This document shows positions 10,634-18,208 of a stretch of DNA of 52,746 bases, piece by piece. Below the pieces are notes generated by a model that saw only the letters and a program-made list of their open reading frames with translations, searched no databases and was not told where the DNA came from. Every line of letters begins with the position of its first letter. The first letter of the stretch is position 1. This DNA is from Campylobacterales bacterium (GTDB lineage: Bacteria > Campylobacterota > Campylobacteria > Campylobacterales > Sulfurospirillaceae). The position numbers and the translations under genes were made by a program. The DNA lies in NCBI GenBank assembly GCA_024280575.1, contig JAJRPV010000032.1, positions 1 to 52,746 of the forward strand. Reading direction: 5' to 3'.

Positions 10634-10642
10634 ACTGCACAC

Positions 10643-10802
10643 AAAATGGCTTACGACGCGCAAGCGTTGTGCTTTAGGTTTGCAACTTTAGATGGAATTT
10701 ATTTACATCGGTGAAAGAAGATAAAATGGCGTACGACGCGCAAGCGTTGTGCTTCAGGTTTGCTTCTTTAGATGGAATTTATTTCCATCGGTGAAAGAAG
10801 AT
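10643..10802 (+). repeat. Two tandem copies of an 80-bp structured repeat between nifS and nifU
   Basis: Unit 1 is 10643-10722 and unit 2 is 10723-10802. They differ at five positions (about 94% identity). Each unit holds two hairpins. The first has a stem of 8-9 bp closed by a GCAA loop (a GNRA tetraloop), about 10651-10672 and 10730-10752. The second, GATGGAA-TTTAT-TTCCATC, is perfect in unit 2 (10771-10789) and has one mismatch in unit 1. Each unit also contains a 22-codon ATG frame starting MAYDAQALCFRFA (10646-10714 and 10726-10794). Four of the five differences fall at third codon positions, but other frames are open too. The GC content is higher than in the flanking gaps. It could be a REP-like element or an RNA leader of nifU. 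Confidence 0.85.
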
Positions 10803-10822
10803 AAAAATAAAAAGGATAATAT

Positions 10823-11812
10823 ATGGGAAAAAATAGCTTAATAGGCGGATCAATTTGGGAAGAATACAGTCAAAAAGTACAAGATTTGATGAATAACCCT
10901 CAAAATATGGGAGAAATCACTGAAGAGCAAGCAAAAGAGATGGGAGCCAAGCTAGTAGTTGCCGATTTTGGAGCTGAGAGCTGCGGGGATGCCGTCAGAT
11001 TATATTGGGCAGTAGATGAAAAAACGGATAAGATTTTAGATGCAAAATTTAAAAGTTTCGGATGTGGAACTGCGATAGCAAGTAGTGATACTATGGCTGA
11101 TTTATGTAAAGGCAAAACTGTTGATGAAGCAGTAAAAATCACAAATATAGATGTTGAAAAAGCGATGCGTGATAATCCGGACACTCCTGCCGTTCCTCCT
11201 CAAAAAATGCACTGTTCTGTTATGGCATATGATGTTATCAAAGAGGCAGCTGCTTCTTACAAAGGTGTTGATGCTGCGAGCTTTGAAGATGGAATAATAG
11301 TATGTGAATGTGCCAGGGTAACTCTTGGAACAATCAAAGAAGTGATAAAACTAAATGATTTAAAATCCGTTGAAGAGATTACAAACTATACAAAAGCCGG
11401 AGCATTTTGTAAATCCTGTATCAAACCCGGTGGTCACGAAGAGAGAGAGTATTATCTTGTTGATATATTAAAAGAAACAAGAGAAGAGATGGAGCATGAC
11501 AAAATACTTTCAGCAGCAAACGCACAAACAGAAAATTCTGATGATTTCATATTTGAAAAACTCACAATGGTTCAAAAGTTGAAGAAAGTTGAGAATGTTA
11601 TTAATGAAAATATCAGAGAAATGCTTATGATGGATGGTGGAAACTTAGAAATCGTAGATCTTAGAGATACGGAGGATGGATTTACCGACATTTATATCAG
11701 ATATCTTGGTGCTTGTAGTGGATGTGCTAGCAGTAGCACAGGAACACTTTATGCTATTGAAGCAATTCTTAGAGAAAAATTAAGTGATAAAATAAGAGTT
11801 TTACCTATCTAG
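10823..11812 (+). CDS. nifU: Fe-S cluster scaffold NifU (three-domain form)
   Basis: Scaffold on which Fe-S clusters are built with sulfur from NifS. The 329 residues show three parts. An IscU-like domain (about 1-135) has cysteines in AESCGDAV, SFGCGTA and KMHCSV. A central [2Fe-2S] BFD-type domain (about 150-215) has VCECARVT and FCKSCIKPGG. A C-terminal NifU domain (about 250-329) has the cluster motif ACSGCASSS. In Helicobacter and Campylobacter this NifU with NifS is the main Fe-S system rather than a nitrogen-fixation factor, and no nif structural genes are here. A good ribosome-binding site (AAAGGA) precedes the ATG. The tandem repeat lies directly upstream. Confidence 0.96.
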   Translation: MGKNSLIGGSIWEEYSQKVQDLMNNPQNMGEITEEQAKEMGAKLVVADFGAESCGDAVRLYWAVDEKTDKILDAKFKSFGCGTAIASSDTMADLCKGKTVDEAVKITNIDVEKAMRDNPDTPAVPPQKMHCSVMAYDVIKEAAASYKGVDAASFEDGIIVCECARVTLGTIKEVIKLNDLKSVEEITNYTKAGAFCKSCIKPGGHEEREYYLVDILKETREEMEHDKILSAANAQTENSDDFIFEKLTMVQKLKKVENVINENIREMLMMDGGNLEIVDLRDTEDGFTDIYIRYLGACSGCASSSTGTLYAIEAILREKLSDKIRVLPI

Positions 11813-11833
11813 ATAGAGTAGATGGAAGCTTAA

Positions 11834-11855
11834 GAGACCACTGCGCAGTGGTCTC
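11834..11855 (+). terminator. Perfect 11-bp hairpin after nifU
   Basis: The arms GAGACCACTGC and GCAGTGGTCTC form a fully self-complementary 22-base palindrome. It lies between convergent genes (nifU and the small membrane protein). There is no clear T run, so a Rho-independent function is uncertain. A close relative is found at 16871-16901. Confidence 0.6.
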
Positions 11856-11894
11856 ATTATTGCAAGTGAAATAGTGTTTCTATTGAATAGGTAC

Positions 11895-12194
11895 TTAGAA
11901 GCATATATTTCTGTCTAAATACCATCTAGCAACTTCCATATTACTGTATGACATATCTCTTTGTATCTTAGGAATTGATACTACTCTCAACTTTGATATT
12001 AATATACCCATCAAAAGTGTAAACAGGAGAAAAAAAGATAAGCCTATTAAAAAACCGTACATGTACCAAATAAGCAAACTGGCAAAAAAAGGCGTATAGG
12101 TGATAAAAATGTACAAACCAAATAGAAATATTTTACACTTTTTCCCTTTTATGACAGGTATCGGCTCTATCAAATCCGGTACAAATTCTTCCAC
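11895..12194 (-). CDS. Small membrane protein of unknown function
   Basis: 99 residues. Two hydrophobic segments that should span the membrane are visible at about 22-48 (KIFLFGLYIFITYTPFFASLL) and about 46-68 (MYGFLIGLSFFLLFTLLMGIL), joined by a very short turn. The ends are soluble, with a basic stretch SKLRVVSIPKIQR after the second segment. It lies four bases downstream of yajQ and may share its transcript. I do not recognise a family. Confidence 0.7.
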   Translation of the reverse strand: MEEFVPDLIEPIPVIKGKKCKIFLFGLYIFITYTPFFASLLIWYMYGFLIGLSFFLLFTLLMGILISKLRVVSIPKIQRDMSYSNMEVARWYLDRNICF

Positions 12195-12198
12195 TAAG

Positions 12199-12695
12199 CT
12201 ATTTCATATTTGTAAAATTTAACGGTATATCCAAGTCTCTTTGCTTAATGGCTGCGATTGCACTTTGTAAATCATCTATTGATTTTCCAACAACTCTGAC
12301 TTCTTCACCTCTTATACTTGCCTGAACTTTTAATTTTAAATCTTTTATCTCTTTTACAATTTTTCTAGCGTCATCTTTAGAGATGGTATCATTTATACTA
12401 ACTGTTAGTTTGGTATTTCCACCACCGACACTCTCTCTTTTATGTTCCTTTAATGCCTTTGGTGAAATTCCGCGTTTTATCGCTTTTGATACTAGCATAT
12501 CAAACATCGCATCAGCTTTATTGTCGCTAGTTGTTGTTAGAGTAATAACTTTTGCATTTTCATTATAATCAACTTCTGCCTTTAAACCTCTAAAATCATA
12601 TCTATTTGTTATCTCTTTTTTGCCTGTTCTATTGCATTTTTTAACTCTTGCTTGTCTATTTCCGCTGTTATATCAAAACTATGTTCTTTTGCCAT
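12199..12695 (-). pseudogene. yajQ: YajQ-family nucleotide-binding protein, frame broken by a one-base deletion
   Basis: YajQ (DUF520) proteins bind nucleotides; c-di-GMP binding is reported for Xanthomonas and Pseudomonas members. The start is the ATG at 12695 ([18 protein letters not shown]). After about 27 codons the frame stops; the rest (NRYDFRGLKAE onward, ending PLNFTNMK at 12199) continues in the next frame. The fault is in the T run 12616-12621 (A run on the coding strand): one more A gives [14 protein letters not shown] and a normal protein of about 165 residues. This looks like a homopolymer error. It overlaps no neighbour; the 2-hydroxyacid dehydrogenase ends 3 bases upstream, so they are probably co-transcribed. 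Confidence 0.88.
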
Positions 12696-12697
12696 TT

Positions 12698-13630
12698 TTA
12701 CCCCTTTTTTAAAAAATTTTCTATATTTCTTGCTATCATATCTACGAGTGTTTTTCTAGCTTCCTTGCTAGCCCATGCGATATGAGGTGAAAATATAATA
12801 TTGTCAATATTCTTTACATGTAGCAGTGGATTATCTGCTCTAATAGGCTCAATTTTAGATACATCAAGACCTGCTAATATACCAAAATTATCTATCGAAT
12901 ATGCCAAATCATCCTCATTTACTATGCCCCCTCTTCCCATATTTAAGATAATTGCACCTTTTTTCATCATAGAGAGTTCTTTTTTACCAATAAGGTTATC
13001 TATTTTTTCATTTAATGGAGCATGGATTGAAATAATATCAGAAGTATTTAACAAATCATCCAAATTCATTCTTTTATAATCACCACTTCTATTGATTCCG
13101 GAAGTCGAATAATATGCCACTTTTGCTCCGAAAGCAGTGGCAATACCAGCAACTGATTTACCTATATTTCCTAAACCTATGATGCCCCATGTCTTATCTT
13201 TTATCTCAAAAAATTCTCTACCTAGATGAGTAAAAATTGGACTTTTTGACCACCTTCCTGATTTCACATAGGCATCATAATATGCGCTACTTCCCATCAA
13301 AGAGAGCAAAAGTGTAAAGGTTGCTTGAGTTACTGATGCCGTCGAGTATCCAGCTACATTTTTTACTTCCACACCTTTTTCTTTTGCAAAATCTAAATCT
13401 ACATTATTCATGCCTGTTGCTGCTATGCAGATTAGTTTAAGATTATCGCATTTTTGCATAACATCTCTATCAATTACAACTTTATTTGTGATGATAATTT
13501 CTGCACCTTTTACTCTTTGCAGAGTATCTTCCCTACATGTAGTGTTATATTTTTCTAATTTACCAAATTTCTCCAAAATACTCAAATCTATTTTTCCAAG
13601 AGTATCAATATCGAGCAATACTATCTTCAT
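12698..13630 (-). CDS. D-2-hydroxyacid dehydrogenase (NAD-dependent)
   Basis: Oxidises a D-2-hydroxyacid or reduces a 2-ketoacid with NAD(H); the exact substrate (glycerate, lactate, phosphoglycerate) cannot be told. The Rossmann signature is [13 protein letters not shown]. The catalytic region has [14 protein letters not shown] (the conserved Arg/Gly motif), and the catalytic histidine is in FSPHIAWAS. The frame is open upstream to 13684, but the leading KKKKEKRKKE stretch is the end of the next gene in another frame, so I take the ATG at 13630 (MKIVLLD), giving 310 residues. A similar gene lies near rpsU/ccoG in Campylobacter. Confidence 0.9.
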   Translation of the reverse strand: MKIVLLDIDTLGKIDLSILEKFGKLEKYNTTCREDTLQRVKGAEIIITNKVVIDRDVMQKCDNLKLICIAATGMNNVDLDFAKEKGVEVKNVAGYSTASVTQATFTLLLSLMGSSAYYDAYVKSGRWSKSPIFTHLGREFFEIKDKTWGIIGLGNIGKSVAGIATAFGAKVAYYSTSGINRSGDYKRMNLDDLLNTSDIISIHAPLNEKIDNLIGKKELSMMKKGAIILNMGRGGIVNEDDLAYSIDNFGILAGLDVSKIEPIRADNPLLHVKNIDNIIFSPHIAWASKEARKTLVDMIARNIENFLKKG

Positions 13631-13631
13631 C

Positions 13632-14291
13632 CTATCTTCCTTTTTTCTTTTTTCTTTTTTCTTTTTTTGATAAAGTATTTTCACTAATGTTTTTATTGAA
13701 CTCTTCTTTGATGATTTTTTTCTCTTTTTTGGAGTAGCCTTTTTGTTTTAAATAGTCTCTTAAGTCTTGCCAATCACTATATGATTCTACAATTTCTTGA
13801 GTTGAGATAGCATCCGTCTGCGCATCTATCTCAGCTTCTATAGCATCTTTTCTTTTTCTATCAATATCTTCATCTATGACAATTTCATTATTTTTATATT
13901 TTTTGTTTTCCAGAATATTTTTGGTTGCAAGTGAAAGTATTGTTTTTAATTGTTCATCTCTTTGTTTATAGATTTCTTCTACTTTTTCTTTAGATTCAAT
14001 TAAAAGTTTTTCTTTCTCTCTAATCAATCTATCTTTATCCGCCTCTAATGCTCTGTTTTTTTCTTTTAATTCTTTCAATTCAGTCTTAAGGAGTTCAATA
14101 TATGCATCGCTTATGTTATTGGATATTTTTCTTGAATGTGAGCTCTTTTTTATATCTTCTGTTAGTATTACATATTTAATCCCATTTTCAATAACAACTT
14201 CTAACGAACCTCTTCTTATCCGATTATATATAGCTTCCTTACTAACGCCTAGTAATTCAGCTGTTTGGATAACTGTTAGTTTTTTTTCCAC
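13632..14291 (-). CDS. HTH DNA-binding protein with coiled coil and basic tail
   Basis: Residues about 4-50 are an excisionase/MerR-like helix-turn-helix (TVIQTAELLGVSKEAIYNRIRRGSLEV). A long charged coiled coil follows at about 80-130, and a Lys-rich tail (KKEKRKKKKG) ends the protein. No catalytic or ligand-binding domain is seen. The frame opens at an ATG at 14306, but a GTG at 14291 has an AAGGAG ribosome-binding site five bases in front, so I choose it (219 residues, MEKKLTVIQ). It could be a nucleoid or partition-type protein or a regulator; I cannot name it. The following dehydrogenase starts 2 bases after its stop. Confidence 0.8.
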   Translation of the reverse strand: MEKKLTVIQTAELLGVSKEAIYNRIRRGSLEVVIENGIKYVILTEDIKKSSHSRKISNNISDAYIELLKTELKELKEKNRALEADKDRLIREKEKLLIESKEKVEEIYKQRDEQLKTILSLATKNILENKKYKNNEIVIDEDIDRKRKDAIEAEIDAQTDAISTQEIVESYSDWQDLRDYLKQKGYSKKEKKIIKEEFNKNISENTLSKKEKRKKKKGR

Positions 14292-14386
14292 AAAAGCTCC
14301 TTGCATACAAGATATTGTAATTATACGAAGTTTTGCTAAATGTTAGTTAAAAGTGAGAAAATTGGTGCTAGTTTTGGATAAAAAAT

Positions 14387-14411
14387 AAAGACCAAGCATA
14401 ACTTGGTCTTT
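14387..14411 (-). terminator. Rho-independent terminator of rpsU
   Basis: The arms AAAGACCAAG and CTTGGTCTTT are a perfect 10-bp stem with a 5-base loop. On the minus strand it is followed by a T-rich run (TTTATTTTTTAT). It lies 9 bases after the rpsU stop. Confidence 0.88.
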
Positions 14412-14419
14412 ATGTGTTT

Positions 14420-14632
14420 CTAGAGTCTTGATTCGTATCTACGAAGCATATATAGTCTTTTTAGCATTTTTTTACGAGCACTAATTTTTTGTTTTTTACG
14501 CTTTTCAGTCGCAGTTTCAAAAAATCTTCTAGCTCTCGCTTCTGTAACGATTAGGTTACGATCAATTTGCTTTTTAAATTTTCTATAAGCTTCTTCAAAA
14601 GAATCATTAGGGTGTACTTTAATCCCTGGCAT
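14420..14632 (-). CDS. rpsU: 30S ribosomal protein S21
   Basis: Small basic ribosomal protein on the 30S platform near the anti-Shine-Dalgarno site. 70 residues, starting [20 protein letters not shown] and rich in Arg/Lys towards the end, all as in the family. A strong ribosome-binding site AAAGGTGGTGAT precedes the ATG. It is a single-gene unit with its own -10 box (14668-14673) and terminator (14387-14411). Confidence 0.97.
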   Translation of the reverse strand: MPGIKVHPNDSFEEAYRKFKKQIDRNLIVTEARARRFFETATEKRKKQKISARKKMLKRLYMLRRYESRL

Positions 14633-14667
14633 ACTCTATCACCACCTTTCTGAAAAATTTAGGGGCT

Positions 14668-14673
14668 ATTATA
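14668..14673 (-). promoter_or_regulatory. -10 box of rpsU
   Basis: The minus strand reads GCTATAATAG here: a perfect TATAAT, 36 bases before the rpsU ATG. No -35 is evident, as is usual in Campylobacterota. Confidence 0.65.
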
Positions 14674-14724
14674 GCATAATATAATACAAAATTCATAATA
14701 TAAAAAATTATGACGATAAATACT

Positions 14725-14757
14725 TATAACTATTGACTTTTAACATCAATAGTTATA
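14725..14757 (+). promoter_or_regulatory. Perfect 12-bp inverted repeat, candidate operator of the recombinase-like regulator
   Basis: Arms TATAACTATTGA (14725-14736) and TCAATAGTTATA (14746-14757) are exact reverse complements, separated by nine bases. The whole site is 33 bp and ends 28 bases before the GTG start at 14786. Tn3/gamma-delta resolvases bind sites made of two 12-bp inverted half-sites with variable spacing, so the geometry suits the protein encoded just downstream. That the protein binds here is inference. Confidence 0.7.
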
Positions 14758-14785
14758 TACTTTCGAGTAACAAAAAGGTGACAAT

Positions 14786-15466
14786 GTGAATATTATTTTA
14801 TTAAAGGCAAACGATACTAAAACAAATGTTATTAATCAGCAAAAACATATATTTAGATATGCAAATCAAAATCTATTAGATATTGATTCTACTGAGATAG
14901 ACAACTCTTCTATAAATGAAAAGTTAGAATCCAAAAATGAATTAAAAGGTTTTTTAAGATCTTTAGATTATAATGACAATGTTTTAATATACTCTCTTGC
15001 TACTTTTTCTAACAATGTAGAAGAGTTAATAAAAATTTTGAATTGTCTCTTTGAAAGATCTATTTCAATCTATGTAACTAATATAAATTTAAAAATTACA
15101 AAAGATACTAAAGCCGGTAATATTTTTTCCTTGCTTTTAAAGGAGAATGATAACTTTATGGATACAAAAAGAGTTGCTATCCAAGGAAGGCCTAAAGGAA
15201 GAATGTCTAAATCAAAATTTGATATTTATAGACTCGAAATCATAGGCTATCTTGAGAAAAAGTATTCAGTTCTTAAAATTTCAAAATTGCTAGATGTGAG
15301 TCGAAGCTCATTGAAAGATTATATTAATTCTAGAGGTCTAAAAGAATTAGTTAAAACAAGAAAAAAACTACTAAAAGAAAAAGATTTTAGTACAAAAATT
15401 GACACTGACTTACCTCAGTGTAAAATAATGAAAAACGACAGGAGAGACCAATGGCATGTGATGTAA
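14786..15466 (+). CDS. Serine-recombinase-like protein lacking catalytic residues; probable regulator of ccoG
   Basis: 226 residues with the layout of a small resolvase. An N-terminal resolvase-like domain (about 1-115) contains DNVLIYSLATFSNNVEELIKILNCLFERSISIYVTN, which lines up with the gamma-delta stretch around LDRLGRD. A hinge GRPKGRMSKSK follows at about 135-145, and a C-terminal helix-turn-helix (about 150-190) has ISKLLDVSRSSLKDYINS. The catalytic serine region (normally RVST) reads KAND, and the catalytic arginines (normally LDRLGRD) are replaced in LATFSNN, so it should not cut DNA. It starts with GTG behind AAGGTG and its last 16 bases overlap ccoG. It is probably a DNA-binding regulator that uses the inverted repeat at 14725-14757. 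Confidence 0.8.
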   Translation: MNIILLKANDTKTNVINQQKHIFRYANQNLLDIDSTEIDNSSINEKLESKNELKGFLRSLDYNDNVLIYSLATFSNNVEELIKILNCLFERSISIYVTNINLKITKDTKAGNIFSLLLKENDNFMDTKRVAIQGRPKGRMSKSKFDIYRLEIIGYLEKKYSVLKISKLLDVSRSSLKDYINSRGLKELVKTRKKLLKEKDFSTKIDTDLPQCKIMKNDRRDQWHVM

Positions 15467-16830
15467 ATTACGAATCAAAACAACATAGAAAAAAAAGATA
15501 TATAGTTTTTGGAATTATTACGATAATTTCATTGGTATTACCATTTATAAGAATAAATGGTAACCATATATTTCTATTAAATTTTGCGGAGAAACAGCTA
15601 AACTTACTCTTCACATCATTTGATATGCAAGAGTTATACCTAATGCCATTTATCCTAATACTGCTATTTTTAGGTGTATTTTTCATGACAACTCTTGGCG
15701 GTAGAGTGTGGTGTGGATGGAGCTGCCCCCAAACTATTTTTAGAACCATATACAGGGATTTACTTCAGACAAAGCTCTTAAATCTTAGAAGAAGTATAAA
15801 TAACAAACAAGCACCAACAAAAAAAGGGATGTATTTACAAAAAACCATTGCCATAATTTTATGGTCAATTTTGGCTTTTATTGCAGCATCTGATTTTATT
15901 TGGTATTTTGTTCCTCCTGAAAATTATTTTGCTTATCTTCAGGATCCTGCGAATCATACGGTATTTTTAGGATTTTTAGGTGGCATTACTGCTTTTATCA
16001 TATATGATGTGATTTTGCTAAAAGAAAATTTTTGTGTATATATTTGCCCTTATGCGAGAGTCCAATCTGTTATGTTTGATGAAGATACAATTCAACCAAT
16101 ATACAGTGAAAGCAGAGGCGGAAAGATATATGATGAACATGGTGTAAAACTTTGGAGCAAACCTCCGGGCGAGTATGATGACTGTACTGGTTGCGAAGCT
16201 TGCGTAAGAGTATGTCCAACTCACATAGACATCAGAAAAGGTATGCAACTTGAGTGCATCAACTGTCTAGAATGTGCTGATGCTTGTGTCCCTGTCATGG
16301 GAAAACTAGGAAAAGAATCTCTTATTCAGTGGACTAGCGCTAACGAAGATGAAAGAGGTATAAAAACAAAATATATTAGATTTAGAACTGTAGCTTATGG
16401 AATTGCGCTTACTTTGGCTTTTATAGGGCTTATGTATATGGGTAGCACCAAAGAGCATATGCTTCTCAATATAAATAGGACTAGTGAACTATATAAAATA
16501 AAAGATGGTGGAAAAACTGTTGAGAATGTATATACTTTCTTATTTCAAAATACTGATTCAAAAGATCACAAATATTACTTTGAAGTAAATAATAAAGACA
16601 TAAAAATAGTAAGACCTAGCAAGCCTTTTTCGCTAAAAGCTAGAAAGAAAGAAAGAAAGATAGTTATATTAAGAACAACCAAAACACTAATTGACACAGA
16701 AAAAAAAGATACTCCTATACCTATCACTATTAAAGCTTTTGCCACAGATGACAAGGATAAAATAGTAGTCCTAAGACACACTATATTCTTCTATCCAAGT
16801 GAAACAGTTTTGGAAAAATATAAAAAATAA
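15451..16830 (+). CDS. ccoG: Cytochrome c oxidase accessory protein CcoG (RdxA/FixG family)
   Basis: Membrane ferredoxin-type protein needed for maturation of the cbb3 oxidase; it reduces or handles copper for the catalytic subunit in purple bacteria. 459 residues. Membrane segments are at about 15-35, 65-85, 125-150, 170-190 and 305-325. The N-terminal conserved stretch is GGRVWCGWSCPQTIFRTIYRD. Two 4Fe-4S motifs are visible: CTGCEACVRVCP and CINCLECADAC. The C-terminal part is a periplasmic Ig-like domain (FixG_C). It overlaps the upstream regulator gene by 16 bases and has an AGGAGAG ribosome-binding site. It ends at a strong hairpin. Confidence 0.95.
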   Translation: MACDVNYESKQHRKKRYIVFGIITIISLVLPFIRINGNHIFLLNFAEKQLNLLFTSFDMQELYLMPFILILLFLGVFFMTTLGGRVWCGWSCPQTIFRTIYRDLLQTKLLNLRRSINNKQAPTKKGMYLQKTIAIILWSILAFIAASDFIWYFVPPENYFAYLQDPANHTVFLGFLGGITAFIIYDVILLKENFCVYICPYARVQSVMFDEDTIQPIYSESRGGKIYDEHGVKLWSKPPGEYDDCTGCEACVRVCPTHIDIRKGMQLECINCLECADACVPVMGKLGKESLIQWTSANEDERGIKTKYIRFRTVAYGIALTLAFIGLMYMGSTKEHMLLNINRTSELYKIKDGGKTVENVYTFLFQNTDSKDHKYYFEVNNKDIKIVRPSKPFSLKARKKERKIVILRTTKTLIDTEKKDTPIPITIKAFATDDKDKIVVLRHTIFFYPSETVLEKYKK

Positions 16831-16870
16831 AATTGATATCCTGAAGTCTAAAAGCTTCAAGATGCCTCTC

Positions 16871-16901
16871 ATTATGAGACCGCTGCAAGTGGTCTCATAA
16901 T
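16871..16901. terminator. 14-bp hairpin between convergent genes, related to the one after nifU
   Basis: Arms at 16871-16884 and 16888-16901 pair over 14 positions (one G-T) with a GCA loop. The core GAGACC(A/G)CTGC...GTGGTCTCAT is shared with 11834-11855. It sits between the 3' ends of ccoG and the gene on the other strand, so it may stop transcription from both sides. Confidence 0.65.
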
Positions 16902-16911
16902 CTCTATTTTC

Positions 16912-18054
16912 TTAATTTTTATTTTCTAAGTATTTTAGCAGCTCAAACAGTTTTTTGTTTTCCTCGCTTAATTTTGATTTATTTAATGTTTTCAGATAAT
17001 ATCGTAAAAAAGTTAAAGAACTATATGGATATGGTATATTTGATTCTTCAAAATGTTTTTTTATTACCTTGGAACGACTTGCTTTTTCCCACATGAGCCT
17101 ATCGAATAAAAAAGCCATGGAGTTTAAAATAGAGATTATATTTTTCATATTTTTTTCATAGGAAGAGATAAATTTTTCGCTAAATTGCTCAAAAAACAAT
17201 TCAAAATACTCATCGGTTATAGGCAATAGCAATTCATTTTCTTCCCTTAAGTTTCCCATTTTATCGATTGCATCTACATAAAGACTCTTTAGATGTTTTA
17301 TATTACCTTTTATGGCAATCGAATTTTCATCATCTTTTTCTAAAGAGTCCAACTCAGCTACCTTTTGCTTAATCTCAAGCTCCATGGCTGAAAGACTACT
17401 CTCAATATTACGCATATTAAAAATATTTTTTTCGAGTCGTTTTTTCGCCTCTTTATACCTTGTGTATCTCAAAAATATGGTGGAAAAGGCTATCTTTGGA
17501 TACATGTAGCTTTTTTTATATACATCATGTATGCTATTGATGTTTTGGATGTTTTGGTAAACCTCGGTTAAGCTTCCATTAGCCAAAGTGCTGTCTAACT
17601 CCAATAAGTTATTGTAAGCAGTAAAAAGAAATCTCTTTATTTTGAAATAATCTAGTGATTCCTCTTTTGAATTTAATTCATAATTTTTATACTTGCCAAC
17701 TGTCTCTTGCAATGATGAAAAGAAATTTTTCATAGTAGCATCAATAAAGTTTTTTGGTACTGTTTTAGTAGAATACAAATCTGGATCCAATTTTGTATTT
17801 AAAGACTCAGAATCTAAGTCTGAGTTGTGAACATATGCACTTATATCAATTTTTGTATTTTTTTGTATTTTGACATACCTTACAATACTTTTTATGTTAT
17901 CATCTTCAAATACAACTTCCACCTGAAGGCCAATAGACGGCAAATTATCCAAATCATCCCACATTGTAATATCAAAATTATATTTATTTTTATCTTCTGA
18001 AAGAATCAATCCGGTTCCGGTATCTAAATTATAAAATATTATTGCGCCAATCAT
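16912..18054 (-). CDS. Hypothetical protein with cold-shock-like N-terminus and coiled-coil region
   Basis: 380 residues. The first 65 residues look like an OB-fold/cold-shock domain: MIGAIIFYNLDTGTGLILSED, then VEVVFEDDNIKSIVRYVK, matching the G-x-G-x-I and hydrophobic strand pattern, although the usual aromatic RNP motifs are weak. The rest is alpha-helical and charged, with a coiled coil at about 215-285 (MELEIKQKVAELDSLEKDDE). No membrane segment or enzyme motif is seen. It is a lone gene downstream of rplT on the same strand, separated from it by a hairpin. I do not know its function. Confidence 0.8.
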   Translation of the reverse strand: MIGAIIFYNLDTGTGLILSEDKNKYNFDITMWDDLDNLPSIGLQVEVVFEDDNIKSIVRYVKIQKNTKIDISAYVHNSDLDSESLNTKLDPDLYSTKTVPKNFIDATMKNFFSSLQETVGKYKNYELNSKEESLDYFKIKRFLFTAYNNLLELDSTLANGSLTEVYQNIQNINSIHDVYKKSYMYPKIAFSTIFLRYTRYKEAKKRLEKNIFNMRNIESSLSAMELEIKQKVAELDSLEKDDENSIAIKGNIKHLKSLYVDAIDKMGNLREENELLLPITDEYFELFFEQFSEKFISSYEKNMKNIISILNSMAFLFDRLMWEKASRSKVIKKHFEESNIPYPYSSLTFLRYYLKTLNKSKLSEENKKLFELLKYLENKN

Positions 18055-18177
18055 ATTTTTTAACCTTACTATTTTAGGCTATTTTATCATAGTTTTCTCT
18101 AGATGGAGTAAAATTTTATAAATAAGTACCTACTCAATAAAGAAATTTGATGATTATTGAATCGAAAGAGGTATTAT

Positions 18178-18200
18178 CAGAGGCATTTAAAGTGCCTCTG
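18178..18200 (-). terminator. Terminator-like hairpin after rplT
   Basis: Arms CAGAGGCA and TGCCTCTG (8 bp, perfect) enclose TTTAAAG, 8 bases beyond the rplT stop. No long T run follows on the minus strand, so strength is uncertain. Confidence 0.6.
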
Positions 18201-18208
18201 AAATATAA

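Noticed and set aside
10646-10714. Micro-ORFs in the tandem repeat as confirmed genes
   Set aside because: No good ribosome-binding site for the first copy, and other frames are equally open; kept only as a note on the repeat.
13632-13684. Longer N-terminus of the 2-hydroxyacid dehydrogenase (KKKKEKRKKE...)
   Set aside because: This stretch is the 3' end of the upstream HTH gene read in another frame; the family start is the ATG at 13630.
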